Source: Vibrio nitrifigilis
Lineage (GTDB): Bacteria > Pseudomonadota > Gammaproteobacteria > Enterobacterales > Vibrionaceae
Reading direction: 5' to 3'
Assembly (NCBI RefSeq): GCF_015686695.1
Contig: NZ_JADPMR010000001.1
Location: 1,674,001 to 1,738,000, forward strand
Length of the DNA stretch: 64,000 nucleotides
This document shows, piece by piece, positions 11,101 through 23,600 of the stretch. Position 1 is the first letter of the stretch, and each line of letters starts with the position of its first letter. A program made the translations under genes and the position numbers. The notes under the pieces were generated by a model. It did no database searches. It saw only the letters and a program-made list of their open reading frames with translations, and was not told the origin of the DNA.

Positions 11101-14100
11101 GCCACTCACCAGTAATGGCAAACTTGACCGTCGCGCATTGCCGCAAGTAGATCAAAGTGCGATGGTGCGTCATGAGTACGAAGCTCCAGTCGGGGAAAAA
11201 GAACAGCTTCTGGCTCGCCTATGGAGTGAATTACTCAATGTTGAGCAAGTAGGACGCCAAGATCATTTCTTCGAATTGGGTGGCCATTCATTACTTGCGG
11301 TTCAGTTAACCTCAAGAGTTCGTGCACAAAGTGAGTGGGAATTATCTCTTGCTGACTTATTTGCTCATCCTGTTTTGGCTGACTTGGCCTTGATGTGTAC
11401 TGAACAAAATGAGCGCGCAACCATTGTGCCACGTGCTAACCAAGCAGAAGCGCCACTTTCATTGGCGCAGCAACGTTTATGGTTCCTTGCCCAAATGGAC
11501 CGCCAAGCGAACGCAGCCTATACCATTTCAAGTGGTGTGGTCATTGAAGGTGAGTTAAATATTGCTGCATTACAGCAGGCATTGAATTCACTCTATGTAC
11601 GCCATAGCGTATTACGCAGCCAATTTATTGATCGCGATGGTATCCCTTATCAAGTGGTTGATGACCTAAAAGTGTCATTCCCATTTAATGTCGTGGAGGG
11701 GGACAGTCCATTTACGCCGCAATTTGATCTGGCTACGGGAGAGGTGGTTGCTGCGCAATTGAACCGCATCAACGAAGGCTACGCGCAATTGCGAATTGCC
11801 ATGCACCATATTGTTACCGATGGTTGGTCTATTGCGACCTTTATCAAAGAGCTGGGTCGTGCTTATGCAGCCTTGGTTCAACATCAACCGGTCCAATTGG
11901 ATCCCCTTTCTATTAGTTACGGTGATTTTGCTGCTTGGCAACAAGAATTTTTAGTGGGTGAACGTCTGGACAAACAGCAGGCGTATTGGCTAGATCAACT
12001 TAAGTCTATGCCGCATTTTCTGCATTTACCGACCGATTATGCTCGCCCAGCGAAGCAAGATTTTTCCGGAGCGAGCCTCGCCGTTGATATTGATGCGGAT
12101 CTGACTCGTCAGTTAAATCAATTAAGTCAACAACATGGCTGCACCTTGTATATGACATTACTCGCCAGTTGGTCTGCATTGATGTCACGCCTTGCTCATC
12201 AAGAGCAAGTGATTATTGGTTCACCGATTGCGGGGCGCACTTTAGCCGAAACAGAAAATTTGCTCGGTATGTTTGTTAATACACAGCCAATGTGTGCCAA
12301 TGTTGATGCGCACATTACGACAAGCGAACTACTTAGTCAGATCAAACAAACCGCATTAGATGCTCAGGCAAATCAAGATCTGCCGTTCGAACGTATGGTT
12401 GAGGCAGTATCGCCTGAGCGTAATCAATCGCACAGTCCTATTTATCAAGTCATGTTTGCATTACAAAATATGCCAAGCGAAACCATTACCTTAGATGGTT
12501 TACGCCTGAGTATGTTGAACGAAACGGTAACCACAGCGCAATGTGACTTGAGCCTTTTGGTCAGTGAGAATAATGAGCGTATTGTTGGGCAACTCAACTA
12601 TGCTACCGCACTATTTGATCAAGCGACCATTGAACGTATGGTGGGGTATTGGCGAGCGTTGCTACGAGGAATGGTTCAATCGGCACAGCAACCGATTCAT
12701 GCTATCCCTATTTTGTCGGCCAGCGAGTTTGAGCAGGTTATCGTTGAACATAATCAGACAAAAGTAGACTTTGGCCGTGATGTATCGATTACCCAACGTT
12801 TTGAAAATTGGGCGCAAGAGACACCTGATGCGATTGCGATTGTGCAAGGAGAGCAGCGTTTAACCTATCAAATGCTGAATGTGCGTGCCAACCGTCTTGC
12901 TGATGAATTAATCCAGCAAGGTGTTCAATACGGCAGTGCTGTTGCTATCTGTATTGAACGTTCAATTGAGCTGATTATTGCTGAGCTGGCCATTGTAAAA
13001 TGTGGCGCCATCTATGTACCTTTGGACCCGAAAGCACCGCAAGATAGGCTGAACTATATCGTACAAGACAGTCAGGCGATGGCTTTAATTATGGCTGATG
13101 AAGCGCAGCCTATGGTATTTGACTGCGCACTGCCGCGTATCAATGTGATACAAGCAATTGAGAAAGCAAGTGGCCACAGCCTTGCGAGCGCCAATCCAAA
13201 TATTAATGTGCGTGGTGATTCAGCTGCTTATATCATGTATACCTCAGGCTCAACAGGCCAACCGAAAGGGGTCGTGATCGCCCATCGAGGCGTTGCTCGC
13301 CTGATCAGCCATAACGGTTATCTTGAATTTAGTCGTTATGATCGCGCCTCTTTTGCAGCTAACCCAGCATTCGATGCCACAACATTAGAAGTGTGGGGGC
13401 CATTACTCAATGGTGCCGCTGTCGTGGTCATTAGTGATCAACTATTACTTGAACCGACCAAATTAGCCGATGAACTGATAGAGCAAGGTGTGACCATTCT
13501 ATGGCTCACCATTGGGCTATTTAATCAGTATTCCGATCTGTTAGGTAAAGCCTTTAGCCAAGTGCGCTATTTGATGATAGGCGGCGATGTGGTTGAGCCT
13601 CGGACGGTACAAAAAGTGTTGCAAAACACGCCACCTAAGCACTTATTAAGTTGCTACGGACCGACGGAAACCACCACCTTTGCTATGACGCATGAAGTGA
13701 TGCGGGTCGATGATGTCGAACGCGCTATTCCGTTAGGCAAACCGATTGGTAACACTCAAATCTATGTATTGGATGAACACCATAATCCTGTCCCTATGGG
13801 GGTTACGGGTGAAATTGTGATTGGTGGTGAAGGGGTTGCCCTTGAGTATCTCGGACGTGAAGACTTGACGGCGGAACGCTTTTTACCCAACCCATTCAGT
13901 TCAGAGCCTGGTGCGCGCATGTATTGCAGCGGTGATTTAGGACGTCGTCTGCCGGATGGCACAATAGAATTTCTTGGTCGTAATGACTTCCAAGTGAAAA
14001 TTCGTGGTTATCGGATTGAATTAGGCGAAATTGAAACCGCGTTGCAAGCATTACCAGCCATCAATGACGCGGTTGTCATTGCTAAAGGTGACAGTGCAGA

Positions 14101-14614
14101 GAATAAGCGCCTGATTGCTTATTATACTTTGGCGCCGCACAACGATATCACGGTGGCGGATCTTAAATCTACGTTAAGTCAACAATTCCCGCCATATATG
14201 GTACCAGGGGCGTTTGTTGTGATTGACAGCATACCTTTGACACCGAATGGCAAAGTCGACCGCCGCGCGTTACCTAATCCTGACGAATCCGCGATTAATA
14301 CTCGTGAATATGTTGCCCCACAAGGTGCTTTTGAGCAGCAATTGGCCCAAATTTGGGCGCAGTTGCTTGATGTCGAGCAAGTGGGTCGTGATGACCATTT
14401 CTTTGAGTTAGGTGGGCATTCATTACTGGCGGTGCAGTTGATATCGCGTATTAAGGAAAAACAAGCCATTACGTTAACCATCACGGATCTCTTTGATCAT
14501 CCGACATTAAAAGCACTAGCCGCACGCATGGCCTTCGTCAAATTGGCCGCATTTAAAAAACACGATCTTGCATCGGCAGCACAAAAATTGTTTAAGGGGA
14601 AAGTAAATGGCTGA
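8150..14614 (+). CDS. NRPS, two modules: C-A(Thr)-T-C-A(Val-like)-T
   Basis: The protein is 2154 residues, starting at ATG 8150; an in-frame alternative at 8063 overlaps the upstream gene and is less likely. Order: basic N-terminal helix (residues 1-26); C1 from about 45 (HHAIADGWS near 172); A1 about 494-1000 with Thr code D-F-W-N-I-G-M-V-H-K; T1 with Ser1047; C2 from about 1101 (HHIVTDGWS near 1219); A2 about 1543-2041; T2 with Ser2091; and a Lys-rich C-terminal tail. The A2 residues read D-A-L-W-M-G-C-T-F-K, closest to the known Val code DAFWIGGTFK but different at three positions. The substrate is therefore probably Val, Ile or another nonpolar residue. It overlaps the next gene by 8 bases (ATGGCTGA), implying coupled translation. 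No epimerisation domain is present. Confidence 0.9.
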   Translation: MNIPQDKKLAALKAMMQKRALQGKATQSSAAIDTRIPLVDRAQPLPLSFSQQRLWFIEQLDPNAESAYHINGVVHLTGALNIAALTQALNSIVERHEVLRTCFPAEQEQPEQKVAQPSIGMPFEHFSLNDSSAIDDKVNEWLQQPFCLASGRLVRTALFELAPTEFVLALSMHHAIADGWSLGLLLKELSELYQAYCANQSTPLSSLTCQYADYAAWQRDWLNSAAAERQSAYWQSCLAGAPELLSLPTDFPRPEKQSYVGDKVKIEFDAELSAQIHHFSQRHGMTDYMVMLAAWSSLLARFSGQDDIVIGSPIANRSQRETEVMIGFFANTLALRVDTSGQPSVAEFLARVKQQNIQAQSHQDLPFDHVVEKLKPNRSLSYTPIFQVMFAWQDSSADQLQLGDVSAQVMDIESEVQAQFDLSLSLGWSGVNIEGDIRYPTSLFKRSTIEQYLNCWRQLLGQWIANDQQSIDQVTLLDDTHYQQVTRDFNGDKQSYPVTECIHQRFEAMALRYPNNVAVSFEQQTLSYRVLNEQANQLAHWLRAQGVGPDSRVAIALQRSETLLVAILATLKAGGAYVPLDPNYPQERLQYSLQDSQPQVVITTSELTDKLGQLPVGATFALCDKPQWLQESTSNLAPEELGLTPHNMAYIIYTSGSTGKPKGVMVEHHNVLRLLAATEEEFGFNHRDVWTLFHSYAFDFSVWEIWGALLFGGRLVVVPHLVSRQPDVFYQLLCEEQVTVLNQTPSAFRQLVVAQTELKHQLRYVIFGGEALELSALAPWYQRAMNSNTQLINMYGITETTVHTTYYPLSAQDVTRTGASPIGVGLRDLNLYILDQYRQPVPVGVTGELYVSGAGVARGYLNRADLTAERFMLDPFVADGSTRMYKSGDLGRWLDDGSIEYLGRNDDQVKIRGFRIELGEIEACVRSFTGVIDAAVIAAQNATGEQQIVAYYVGDVALDALRDHVADLVPNYMIPAAWMALHALPLTSNGKLDRRALPQVDQSAMVRHEYEAPVGEKEQLLARLWSELLNVEQVGRQDHFFELGGHSLLAVQLTSRVRAQSEWELSLADLFAHPVLADLALMCTEQNERATIVPRANQAEAPLSLAQQRLWFLAQMDRQANAAYTISSGVVIEGELNIAALQQALNSLYVRHSVLRSQFIDRDGIPYQVVDDLKVSFPFNVVEGDSPFTPQFDLATGEVVAAQLNRINEGYAQLRIAMHHIVTDGWSIATFIKELGRAYAALVQHQPVQLDPLSISYGDFAAWQQEFLVGERLDKQQAYWLDQLKSMPHFLHLPTDYARPAKQDFSGASLAVDIDADLTRQLNQLSQQHGCTLYMTLLASWSALMSRLAHQEQVIIGSPIAGRTLAETENLLGMFVNTQPMCANVDAHITTSELLSQIKQTALDAQANQDLPFERMVEAVSPERNQSHSPIYQVMFALQNMPSETITLDGLRLSMLNETVTTAQCDLSLLVSENNERIVGQLNYATALFDQATIERMVGYWRALLRGMVQSAQQPIHAIPILSASEFEQVIVEHNQTKVDFGRDVSITQRFENWAQETPDAIAIVQGEQRLTYQMLNVRANRLADELIQQGVQYGSAVAICIERSIELIIAELAIVKCGAIYVPLDPKAPQDRLNYIVQDSQAMALIMADEAQPMVFDCALPRINVIQAIEKASGHSLASANPNINVRGDSAAYIMYTSGSTGQPKGVVIAHRGVARLISHNGYLEFSRYDRASFAANPAFDATTLEVWGPLLNGAAVVVISDQLLLEPTKLADELIEQGVTILWLTIGLFNQYSDLLGKAFSQVRYLMIGGDVVEPRTVQKVLQNTPPKHLLSCYGPTETTTFAMTHEVMRVDDVERAIPLGKPIGNTQIYVLDEHHNPVPMGVTGEIVIGGEGVALEYLGREDLTAERFLPNPFSSEPGARMYCSGDLGRRLPDGTIEFLGRNDFQVKIRGYRIELGEIETALQALPAINDAVVIAKGDSAENKRLIAYYTLAPHNDITVADLKSTLSQQFPPYMVPGAFVVIDSIPLTPNGKVDRRALPNPDESAINTREYVAPQGAFEQQLAQIWAQLLDVEQVGRDDHFFELGGHSLLAVQLISRIKEKQAITLTITDLFDHPTLKALAARMAFVKLAAFKKHDLASAAQKLFKGKVNG

Positions 14615-17600
14615 TACCAGTTTCGATTTAGAGAGTCTATCACCAGAAGAGATGATGGCGTTGCTCGAACAGCTTGAGCAAGAAGGGGCGCAGCAAGAAG
14701 TCGTAGAACAAGAGACTGCGATTACTGCGCAACATCTCGATCACTATCCCTTGTCGCTCGCACAGCAAAGGTTGTGGTTTTTAGCACAAATGGGCGAGGC
14801 AAGCGACAGTGCTTACTTAATTGAAGGCGGCATTCGTCTGCAAGGTCAATTAAATGAAGATGCTCTGCAGAACGCGTTAAATCAAGTCTTGATTCGTCAT
14901 AGTGCACTAAGAACATCTATTGTGATGCGTGGCGATCAGCCTATGCAGCAGATAGATCGTCAGTTACGTGAATTTCCGTTAAGTAAAGTGAACTTAACTC
15001 GAGAACAAGCGTTAGCCAGTTCATTTCATCCCCAGTTTGATTTGGCGCAGGGGCCTCTCGTCGCTGCCCGCTTAATCCAAATCGAAAGCAACGAGCACTG
15101 GTTACAGCTTGCGATGCACCATATTATTTCTGATGGCTGGTCGATGAGTGTCTTTACGCGTGATCTTAACGAATGTTACTGCGCTCTGATTGAAGATCGC
15201 TCCCCATTATTGGCCCCGTTAGACATTGAATATGGTGATGTCGCATTTTGGCAACGCGAGTTTCGTCAAGAGGCGCTAGAAGAAGAGGCAAACTATTGGC
15301 GTGAACAGTTATCGGGCATTCCAACGTGCTTAGATCTCTACACTGATTTCCCACGTCCGGAAGTACAAAGCTACGCGGGTGATGCGTTAGCCATTGAATT
15401 AAATGAGACATTAACTCAAGCACTCAAAACGCTGTCGAATCGCCATGGCTGCACGCTGTATATGACGTTGTTGGCGAGTTGGTCTGCATTATTGTCACGT
15501 ATGAGTAACCAAACTGATGTCGTGGTTGGTTCGCCAATTGCTGGACGCAGCCAGCAAGAAACAGAAAATCTGATCGGTATGTTTGTGAATTCACAAGCGA
15601 TGCGGGTCAATTTTGCTGAGCCAGTGAATACGGCTCAGCTACTAGAACAGGTTAAACAGACCACATTAGCGGCGCAAGAGCATCAAGAGCTGCCGTTTGA
15701 AAAAGTGGTAGAACTGGTTGCGCCAGAGCGCTCAATGTCTCATAGCCCAGTGTTCCAGGTGATGTTTGCGCTGCAAAATTTACCAGATGCCAATGTCTCT
15801 TTACCGGGTATGACTATTTCAGAGATCGCACAAGAGGTCACTACCGCCAAATTTGATTTGAGTTTGGTGGTCAGTGAAGTCGACGGCCAGCTTAAAGGTC
15901 AATTGAGCTATGCGAGCTCACTCTTTACTCCACAAACTGCGCAGCGTTACCTTACATATTGGCAACGTCTGCTTGCCGCGATGGTAGAACATAGCGCTGC
16001 TCCGGTGCAGTCTTTGGATATGCTACCTAGCGAAGAATACCAAGAGTTAATTCATCACCTCAATCCAGCATTACCTGACGTGATGAAATCCGGTCTTGTA
16101 CAGCAGCGTATTGAGAAGATCGCCCTTAATTACTCTGATTCCGTGGCTGTTATCACTGAAGAAAAAGAGCTGACCTATGGTGAATTAAATGCGCAAGCTA
16201 ACCAGTTGGCACAATGGTTACGCTCACAAGGTGTGACAAACGATCGCCGAGTTGCCCTGTGCTTTGATCGTTCCTGTGATTGGGTGGTGAGCATGCTCGC
16301 TATTTTAAAAGCGGGCGCGGGGTATGTGCCAATTGATCCGAGTTATCCAGCCGATCGAATTGAGTTCATGCTAACCGATAGCGCGCCAGATCTATTGCTA
16401 ACCGATGGTTGTGTTGATTTAGAGCCAGTAACTACACAACTCGCTGAGCGGTTACCTATTGTTAATGTGTGTGAACAAGGGGCGTTATGGGCCAACAATA
16501 GCACTAAGAATTTGCCGGAAAATGGTCAAGCGACAACATCATTGGCTTACATTATTTACACCTCAGGTTCTACCGGAAAGCCGAAAGGTGTCATGGTTGA
16601 ACACCATAACTTGCTCAATTTGATTGATTGGCATAACCAAGCTTTCGATGTTAAAGCGGGAATGTGTACCTCCGCCGTCGCTGGGTTAGGGTTTGATGCT
16701 GCAGTTTGGGAAATCTGGCCGGCACTGTCTGCAGGTGCTTGTTTGACGATGCCAACACTGAAAGTATCGAAAGATCCTGAAGCCTTATTAAATTGGTGGG
16801 TTGATCAACCTATTGAAGTGGGCTTTTTATCGACCCCACTTGCTGAGCTTGCCTTTGCTCGCGGTGTTCAACCGCCGCATTTAAAAGTACTCTTGGTTGG
16901 CGGTGATAAGCTCAACCGCCGTGCTCCAGAAAATGCAACTTACCGTTTAGTGAATAACTACGGCCCGACAGAAACAACCGTGGTAGCGACGTCAGGCGAT
17001 GTACCGCGCAGCGAAGGGGTGTTGCATATTGGTCAACCTCTGATTAATTCACGAGTTTATATTCTTGATGACTTTGGCAATCTAGCACCGAGAGGCGTGA
17101 GTGGTGAACTCTATATCGCTGGCGCGGGTGTCGCCCGTGGGTATCGTAACCGCGATGATTTAACTCAAGAGCGCTTTTTACCCGATCCTTTTGCAGATCA
17201 AGTGGGTGTGCGTATGTATCGTTCTGGGGATTTAGTGCGTTGGAGAGAAGATGGCACCATTGAATATCTCGGCCGTAACGATGACCAAATTAAGATTCGC
17301 GGTTTTCGCATTGAGTTAGGTGAAATCGCGACAGTTTTACAACGTCAGCCCCATATTGAAGAAGCGATTGTTGTTGCTCAAGGTCAGCAAACCAAGCGGT
17401 TAGTCGCGTATTTCACTGTCGCAGATCATCACCAAGTGGATGTGGAGGCGTTACGCCAAGAACTCAGTGATGAATTGCCGGATTATATGATTCCTGCCGC
17501 GTTTGTTGAATTAGCCGTGATGCCGTTAACGGCCAACGGTAAAGTAGATCGTCGTGCCTTACCAAAACCGGATAACAGTGCGTTTGTACATAATCAGTAT

Positions 17601-20600
17601 CACGCTCCGCAAGGCGAAGTCGAATGTCAGCTGGCTGACATTTGGGCGCAACTGCTTGACGTTGAACAAGTTGGACGTGAGGACAACTTCTTTGAGCTTG
17701 GTGGCCACTCATTAATGGCGACGCAACTTGCCTCTCGAGTGCGTTCACAAATGCAGTGTGATTTATCGTTAACCGCGCTGTTTGCCAACCCTCAATTAAA
17801 AAGTTTGGCGGCTTCGTTAACTAATCAAGAACAGAGTTCAGCACTTAGCGCTCCCATCTCGCGTTATGAACAAGAGCAAGCGCCATTGTCCCTTGCGCAG
17901 CAGCGTTTGTGGTTTCTTGCGCAAATGGAGCCTGAATCGCAAGCGGCCTATACCATCGCTGGTGGAATAAAACTGATCGGTGATTTGAATGTGACGGCGC
18001 TACGTTCTGCGCTCAACGCCATTATGAAACGGCATGATTCATTAAGAACACACATAGCTGTGCAAGATGGCCAACCGGTACAACGGGTGGATAATAGTAT
18101 TGTTGAGTTTCCTTTGTTGGTCGTTGATCAAGAAGATAATGCGATATTCAAACCCCAGTTTGATTTGGCGACAGGGCCGCTAGTGACGGCGCAATTGGCC
18201 AGAATCAATCACCATGAACATCGCATTCAAATTGCAATGCATCATATTATTGCCGATGGCTGGTCGATGGGCGTGCTCATTAACGAACTGACGCTTGCAT
18301 ACCAACAGGCGGTGCAACAGCAGCCAATATCATTGGCGCCATTAGCGATTCAATATACAGATTTTGCCCTGTGGCAGCAGCAAGCACTAACGGGAGATCA
18401 TTTAGAATCGCAACAAGCTTATTGGGTTAACCAACTGACAGGTGCACCTGACTGTTTAACTTTACCAAGTGATTACCCACGGCCGTTGGAGCAGCGTTAT
18501 AACGGTGCAAACGTGTTAGTGAATCTTGACCGCCAGTTAACGGCTGATCTCAAAGCGTTATCGCAACGCCAAGGCGCCACGCTGTTCATGACATTGATGG
18601 CAAGTTGGGCGACCTTAATGGGGCGTTTAGCCAACCAAAATGATGTGGTGATTGGTACACCTGTTGCTGGCCGAACTCGCACCGAAGTTGAACCACTGAT
18701 CGGCATGTTTGCCAATACGCAAGCTATTCGAGTGGATTTAGATAACAATCCCACCATGGCTGAGTTAATTACTCAGGTAAAAGAAACGGTGATTGCAGCG
18801 CAAGCGAATCAGGATATTCCATTTGAACAGGTGGTTGAGGCGGTATCACCAACACGAAGTTTGGCGCATAACCCAATTTTCCAAGTCATGTTTGGCTTAC
18901 AAAACTTACCAAAAAGTGAATTCGTACTGCCGGGTCTGCAAGTTTCTACGCTCGATACGGAACAAAACAGTGCGCAATTTGATTTGAGTTTGATGCTCAA
19001 TGAAGAAAATGGAGAACTCAACGGTTTCTTAAATTTCTCTACTGCATTGTTCACTGCGAGTACACTGGAACGTTATCTAGCGTATTGGCAACGCCTATTG
19101 CGTGCGATGGTCGATAATGAAACCGATTATCGAGTTGATCATTCATTGATTCTTGACGATCAAGAACGCACTCAAGTGCTGGAAAGCTTTAACCAAACTG
19201 AGCGTGATTACCCAACCGATACTTGCATTCATCACCGTATCGAACAAACTGCAGCGCGCTATGCCAATGACATTGCTGTAGTCGATAAAGACAAACAGCT
19301 CACTTTTGCCGAGCTTAATGCGCAAGCGAACCAACTGGCGCACTGGTTGGTTCAACAAGGGGTGAGACCGGATAGCCGCGTGGGCGTTTCCCTTGACCGT
19401 AGCTGTGAATTAGTCGTTGCTCTGGTTGCCATTCTTAAAGCGGGCGGCGCGTATGTGCCAATGGACCCGGGTTATCCAGAAGACCGCTTAGAATATATGG
19501 TGCAAGACAGCCGTCCAGTAGTGCTGTTAACAACATCTGAATTGCGCACAAGATTGGGACAAGTGCCAAGTGATGTGCAAATCGCTTATTTTGAAGGAGC
19601 ACTTCCTTGGGCCAATGAAGCTGCAACCAATCTCGACCCAGCCAGTTTAGGCTTAAGCGCTCGCAGCTTGGCGTATTTGATTTATACCTCAGGCTCAACG
19701 GGTAAACCGAAAGGTGTTATGAATGAACATCGCGGTGTGGTCAACCGTTTAAGCTGGATGGCTGAAGATTATGGCTTTAGTCGTGACGATGTGATTTTGC
19801 AGAAAACCCCATTCAGTTTCGATGTCTCCGTATGGGAGTTCTTCTGTCCACTTTGGGTGGGTGCCACCTTAGTGATGGCCAAACCGGACGGGCATAAAGA
19901 CCCACAATATCTGCGTGAGCTTATCGAGCGTCGCCAAGTGTCGATATTGCACTTTGTGCCACCGATGCTGCAGATGTTCCTCGAAGGCTGTGAGTCAGGT
20001 GATTGTCCAAGTCTGCGCTTGATGTTCTGTAGTGGTGAAGCGTTACCAGCAGAAACCATTCGTCGCACGTATCAGACGCTGCCTCATATAGAGCTGCATA
20101 ACCTATATGGCCCAACAGAAGCAGCGGTAGACGTAACGCAATGGCACTGCCCACGTAATTTAGCTGGTGACCGCGTATCCATCGGTTCATCGGTAGCGAA
20201 CACACGGATGTACGTGTTGGATGCGCAAGGTCAACCCGCACCAGTGGGTGTGGCGGGTGAACTGTTTATCGGTGGCGTTCAGGTGGCGCGTGGTTACTTA
20301 AATCGTGATGAGCTGACGGCAGAGCGCTTTGTGCGTGACCCATTTGTCAGCGATAGCGACGCGACCATGTACAGAACCGGAGACGTGGGTCGCTGGTTAG
20401 CGGATGGGACGATTGAATATCAAGGTCGTAATGATGACCAAGTGAAAATCCGTGGTTTCCGTGTAGAGTTGGGTGAAATCTCTTCAGCGCTGAAAGGATG
20501 TGACGCCGTGCTTGAGGCGGTGGTGATAGCCAAAGGCAGCAGTGCGAATAAGCGTTTGATTGGTTACTTTACGTCGGAGAGCACGTTGTCGATTGAAGCG

Positions 20601-23600
20601 TTAAAAGCGGAAATGGGCGAGCGTTTACCAGAATACATGGTGCCAGCGGCGTTAGTGCAGATTGCTGAGATGCCACTGACACCGAATGGCAAAATGGATC
20701 GTAAAGCGTTACCAGAGCCAAGTGATGATGCTTTTGTGCGCCGCGACTATGCGGCACCCCAAGGGGAGTGTGAAACACTGCTGGCCAATTTGTGGGCACA
20801 ACTATTAGATACCCATCAAGTAGGTCGTTTTGATAGTTTCTTTGAATTAGGCGGTCACTCTTTGTTGGCGATTCAATTGATTGAGCAATTGCGCCAACAA
20901 GGGTTTGAGCTCAAAATTAAAGCCTTATTTAGCCATCCGACGTTGGCAGATGTTGCAGCAACACTGCAAACGAAACAGCAAGAGGTTGTGATTCCTGACA
21001 ATCAGATTCCAGCGACCTGCGCTCACATCACTCCAGATTTATTGCCTTTAGTGACCTTGTCACAAAGTCAAATTGATACCATCGCAAAACAAGTTCCAGG
21101 TGGAATGGCGAATATTCAAGATATCTATCCGTTAGCACCTCTGCAAGAGGGCATGCTGTTTCATCATCTGCTAGAACAAGGTGGTGACCCATATGTGAGC
21201 CGATTTATTCAGTCTTTTGCACAACGTGAATCATTAGATCAGTTTGTTGCGGCACTTAATGGGGTAATAGCACGTCACGATATTTTACGTACTTCTATGG
21301 CATGGGAAGGCTTAGCTGAGCCGGTACAGGTGGTTTGGCGCAATGCCGAGCTAAGTGTGTCAGAACTGTCGTTAAATGGAAGCAGTGATGCAGTCGAGCA
21401 GATTAAACACCATTTTGATCCTGCGGTGACGCGTATTGATGTTGCTAGAGCGCCTTTAGTTGAAGCTTATCGCGCTTTTGATCAACAAAATCAACGTTGG
21501 TTATTATGCTTGTTAGTTCATCACTTATGTAATGATCACACGACCTTAGAGCTGATGATTGATGAAGTGATGGCGCTGTTAACCGGTGACCATGATCGCC
21601 TCACGACACCGGTTCCTTTCCGTCAGTTTGTCGCTTACAACCGTCTACAACAAAATGAAACGGCGCAGCGGGAATATTTTACCCAGCAGTTGGCAGATAT
21701 TGATGAACCCTCTGCACCGTTTGGTCTACTGGAAGCGAAAGTTGGGCAGCAAACGCAACAGCATATTGAGTTACCGGCTGAATTGGCCCAACAGATTCGT
21801 CACTTAAGTCAACGTCACCATTTAAGCAGTGCTGCACTGTTCCATCTGGCGTGGGGTGTGGTTCTGCGCCATGCCATAGGTCGTGATGATGTCGTGTTTG
21901 GGACGGTATTGTTCGGCCGTATGGGGCAAGTTGAACAAGCAGATCGTGCGCTTGGTATGTTCCTTAATACATTACCGGTACGGGTGAGTTTTGATTCATC
22001 AGCGCCATGTAATGTACTAGAAGCGGTTAACAACATACAGCAAACGCTAGCTCAATTGATGGAGTTTGAGCATGCACCGCTATCATTAGCGCAGCAATGC
22101 AGCGGTATTACAGGTAAAACCCCATTATTTAGTAGCATGGTTAACTATCGCTATCAGACAACGGGTGAAGCGCAGCAACGCGATGATATTGATGTAAAAG
22201 TAATTTTTAGTGAAGAACGTACCAGTTATCCCGTTAGCGTTAACATTAATGACCATGTGGGAGCTGGGTTCTCACTCGACATTCATGTGGAAAATAGCAT
22301 CGGTTGTGCACGAGTTGCCGACATGTTTATCCAAGCCATTAAGCAGTTGGTGGTTAGTCTTGATGCGCCTATTACCGCGCTACAAGTACTCAGCGATCAA
22401 GAGCGCACGCAAGTGCTGGAAGGCTTTAACCAAACTGAGCGTGATTACCCAACCGATACTTGCATTCATCACCGTATCGAACAAACCGCAGCGCGCTATG
22501 CCAATGACATTGCTGTAGTCGATAAAGACAAACAGCTCACTTTTGCCGAGCTTAATGCGCAAGCGAACCAACTGGCGCACTGGTTGGTTCAACAAGGGGT
22601 GAGACCGGATAGCCGCGTGGGCGTTTCCCTTGACCGTAGCTGTGAATTAGTCGTTGCTCTGGTTGCCATTCTTAAAGCGGGCGGCGCGTATGTGCCAATG
22701 GACCCGGGTTATCCAGAAGACCGCTTAGAATATATGGTGCAAGACAGCCGTCCAGTAGTGCTGTTAACAACATCTGAATTGCGCACAAGATTGGGACAAG
22801 TGCCAAGTGATGTGCAAATCGCTTATTTTGAAGGAGCACTTCCTTGGGCCAATGAAGCTGCAACCAATCTCGACCCAGCCAGTTTAGGCTTAAGCGCTCG
22901 CAGCTTGGCGTATTTGATTTATACCTCAGGCTCAACGGGTAAACCGAAAGGTGTTATGAATGAACATCGCGGTGTGGTCAACCGTTTAAGCTGGATGGCT
23001 GAAGATTATGGCTTTAGCCGTGACGATGTGATTTTGCAGAAAACCCCATTCAGTTTTGACGTCTCCGTATGGGAATTCTTCTGCCCACTGTGGGTGGGCG
23101 CGACCCTAGTGATGGCCAAGCCTGAAGGGCATAAAGACCCTCAATATTTGCGTGAGCTTATCGAGCGTCGCCAAGTGTCTATATTGCACTTTGTGCCACC
23201 GATGCTGCAGATGTTCCTAGAAGGCTGTGAGGCTGGCGATTGCCCAAGTCTGCGTTTGATGTTCTGTAGTGGTGAAGCGTTACCAGCAGAAACCATTCGT
23301 CGCACGTACCAGATGTTGCCTCATATAGAACTGCATAACTTATATGGCCCAACGGAAGCAGCGGTAGACGTAACGCAATGGCACTGTCCACGGGATTTAG
23401 CAGGAGACCGCGTATCCATCGGTTCATCGGTAGCGAACACACGGATGTACGTGTTGGATGCGCAAGGTCAACCCGCGCCAGTGGGCGTAGCGGGAGAACT
23501 GTTTATCGGGGGCGTTCAGGTGGCGCGTGGTTACTTAAATCGTGATGAGCTGACAGCTGAGCGCTTTGTGCGTGACCCATTTGTCAACGATAGCGACGCG

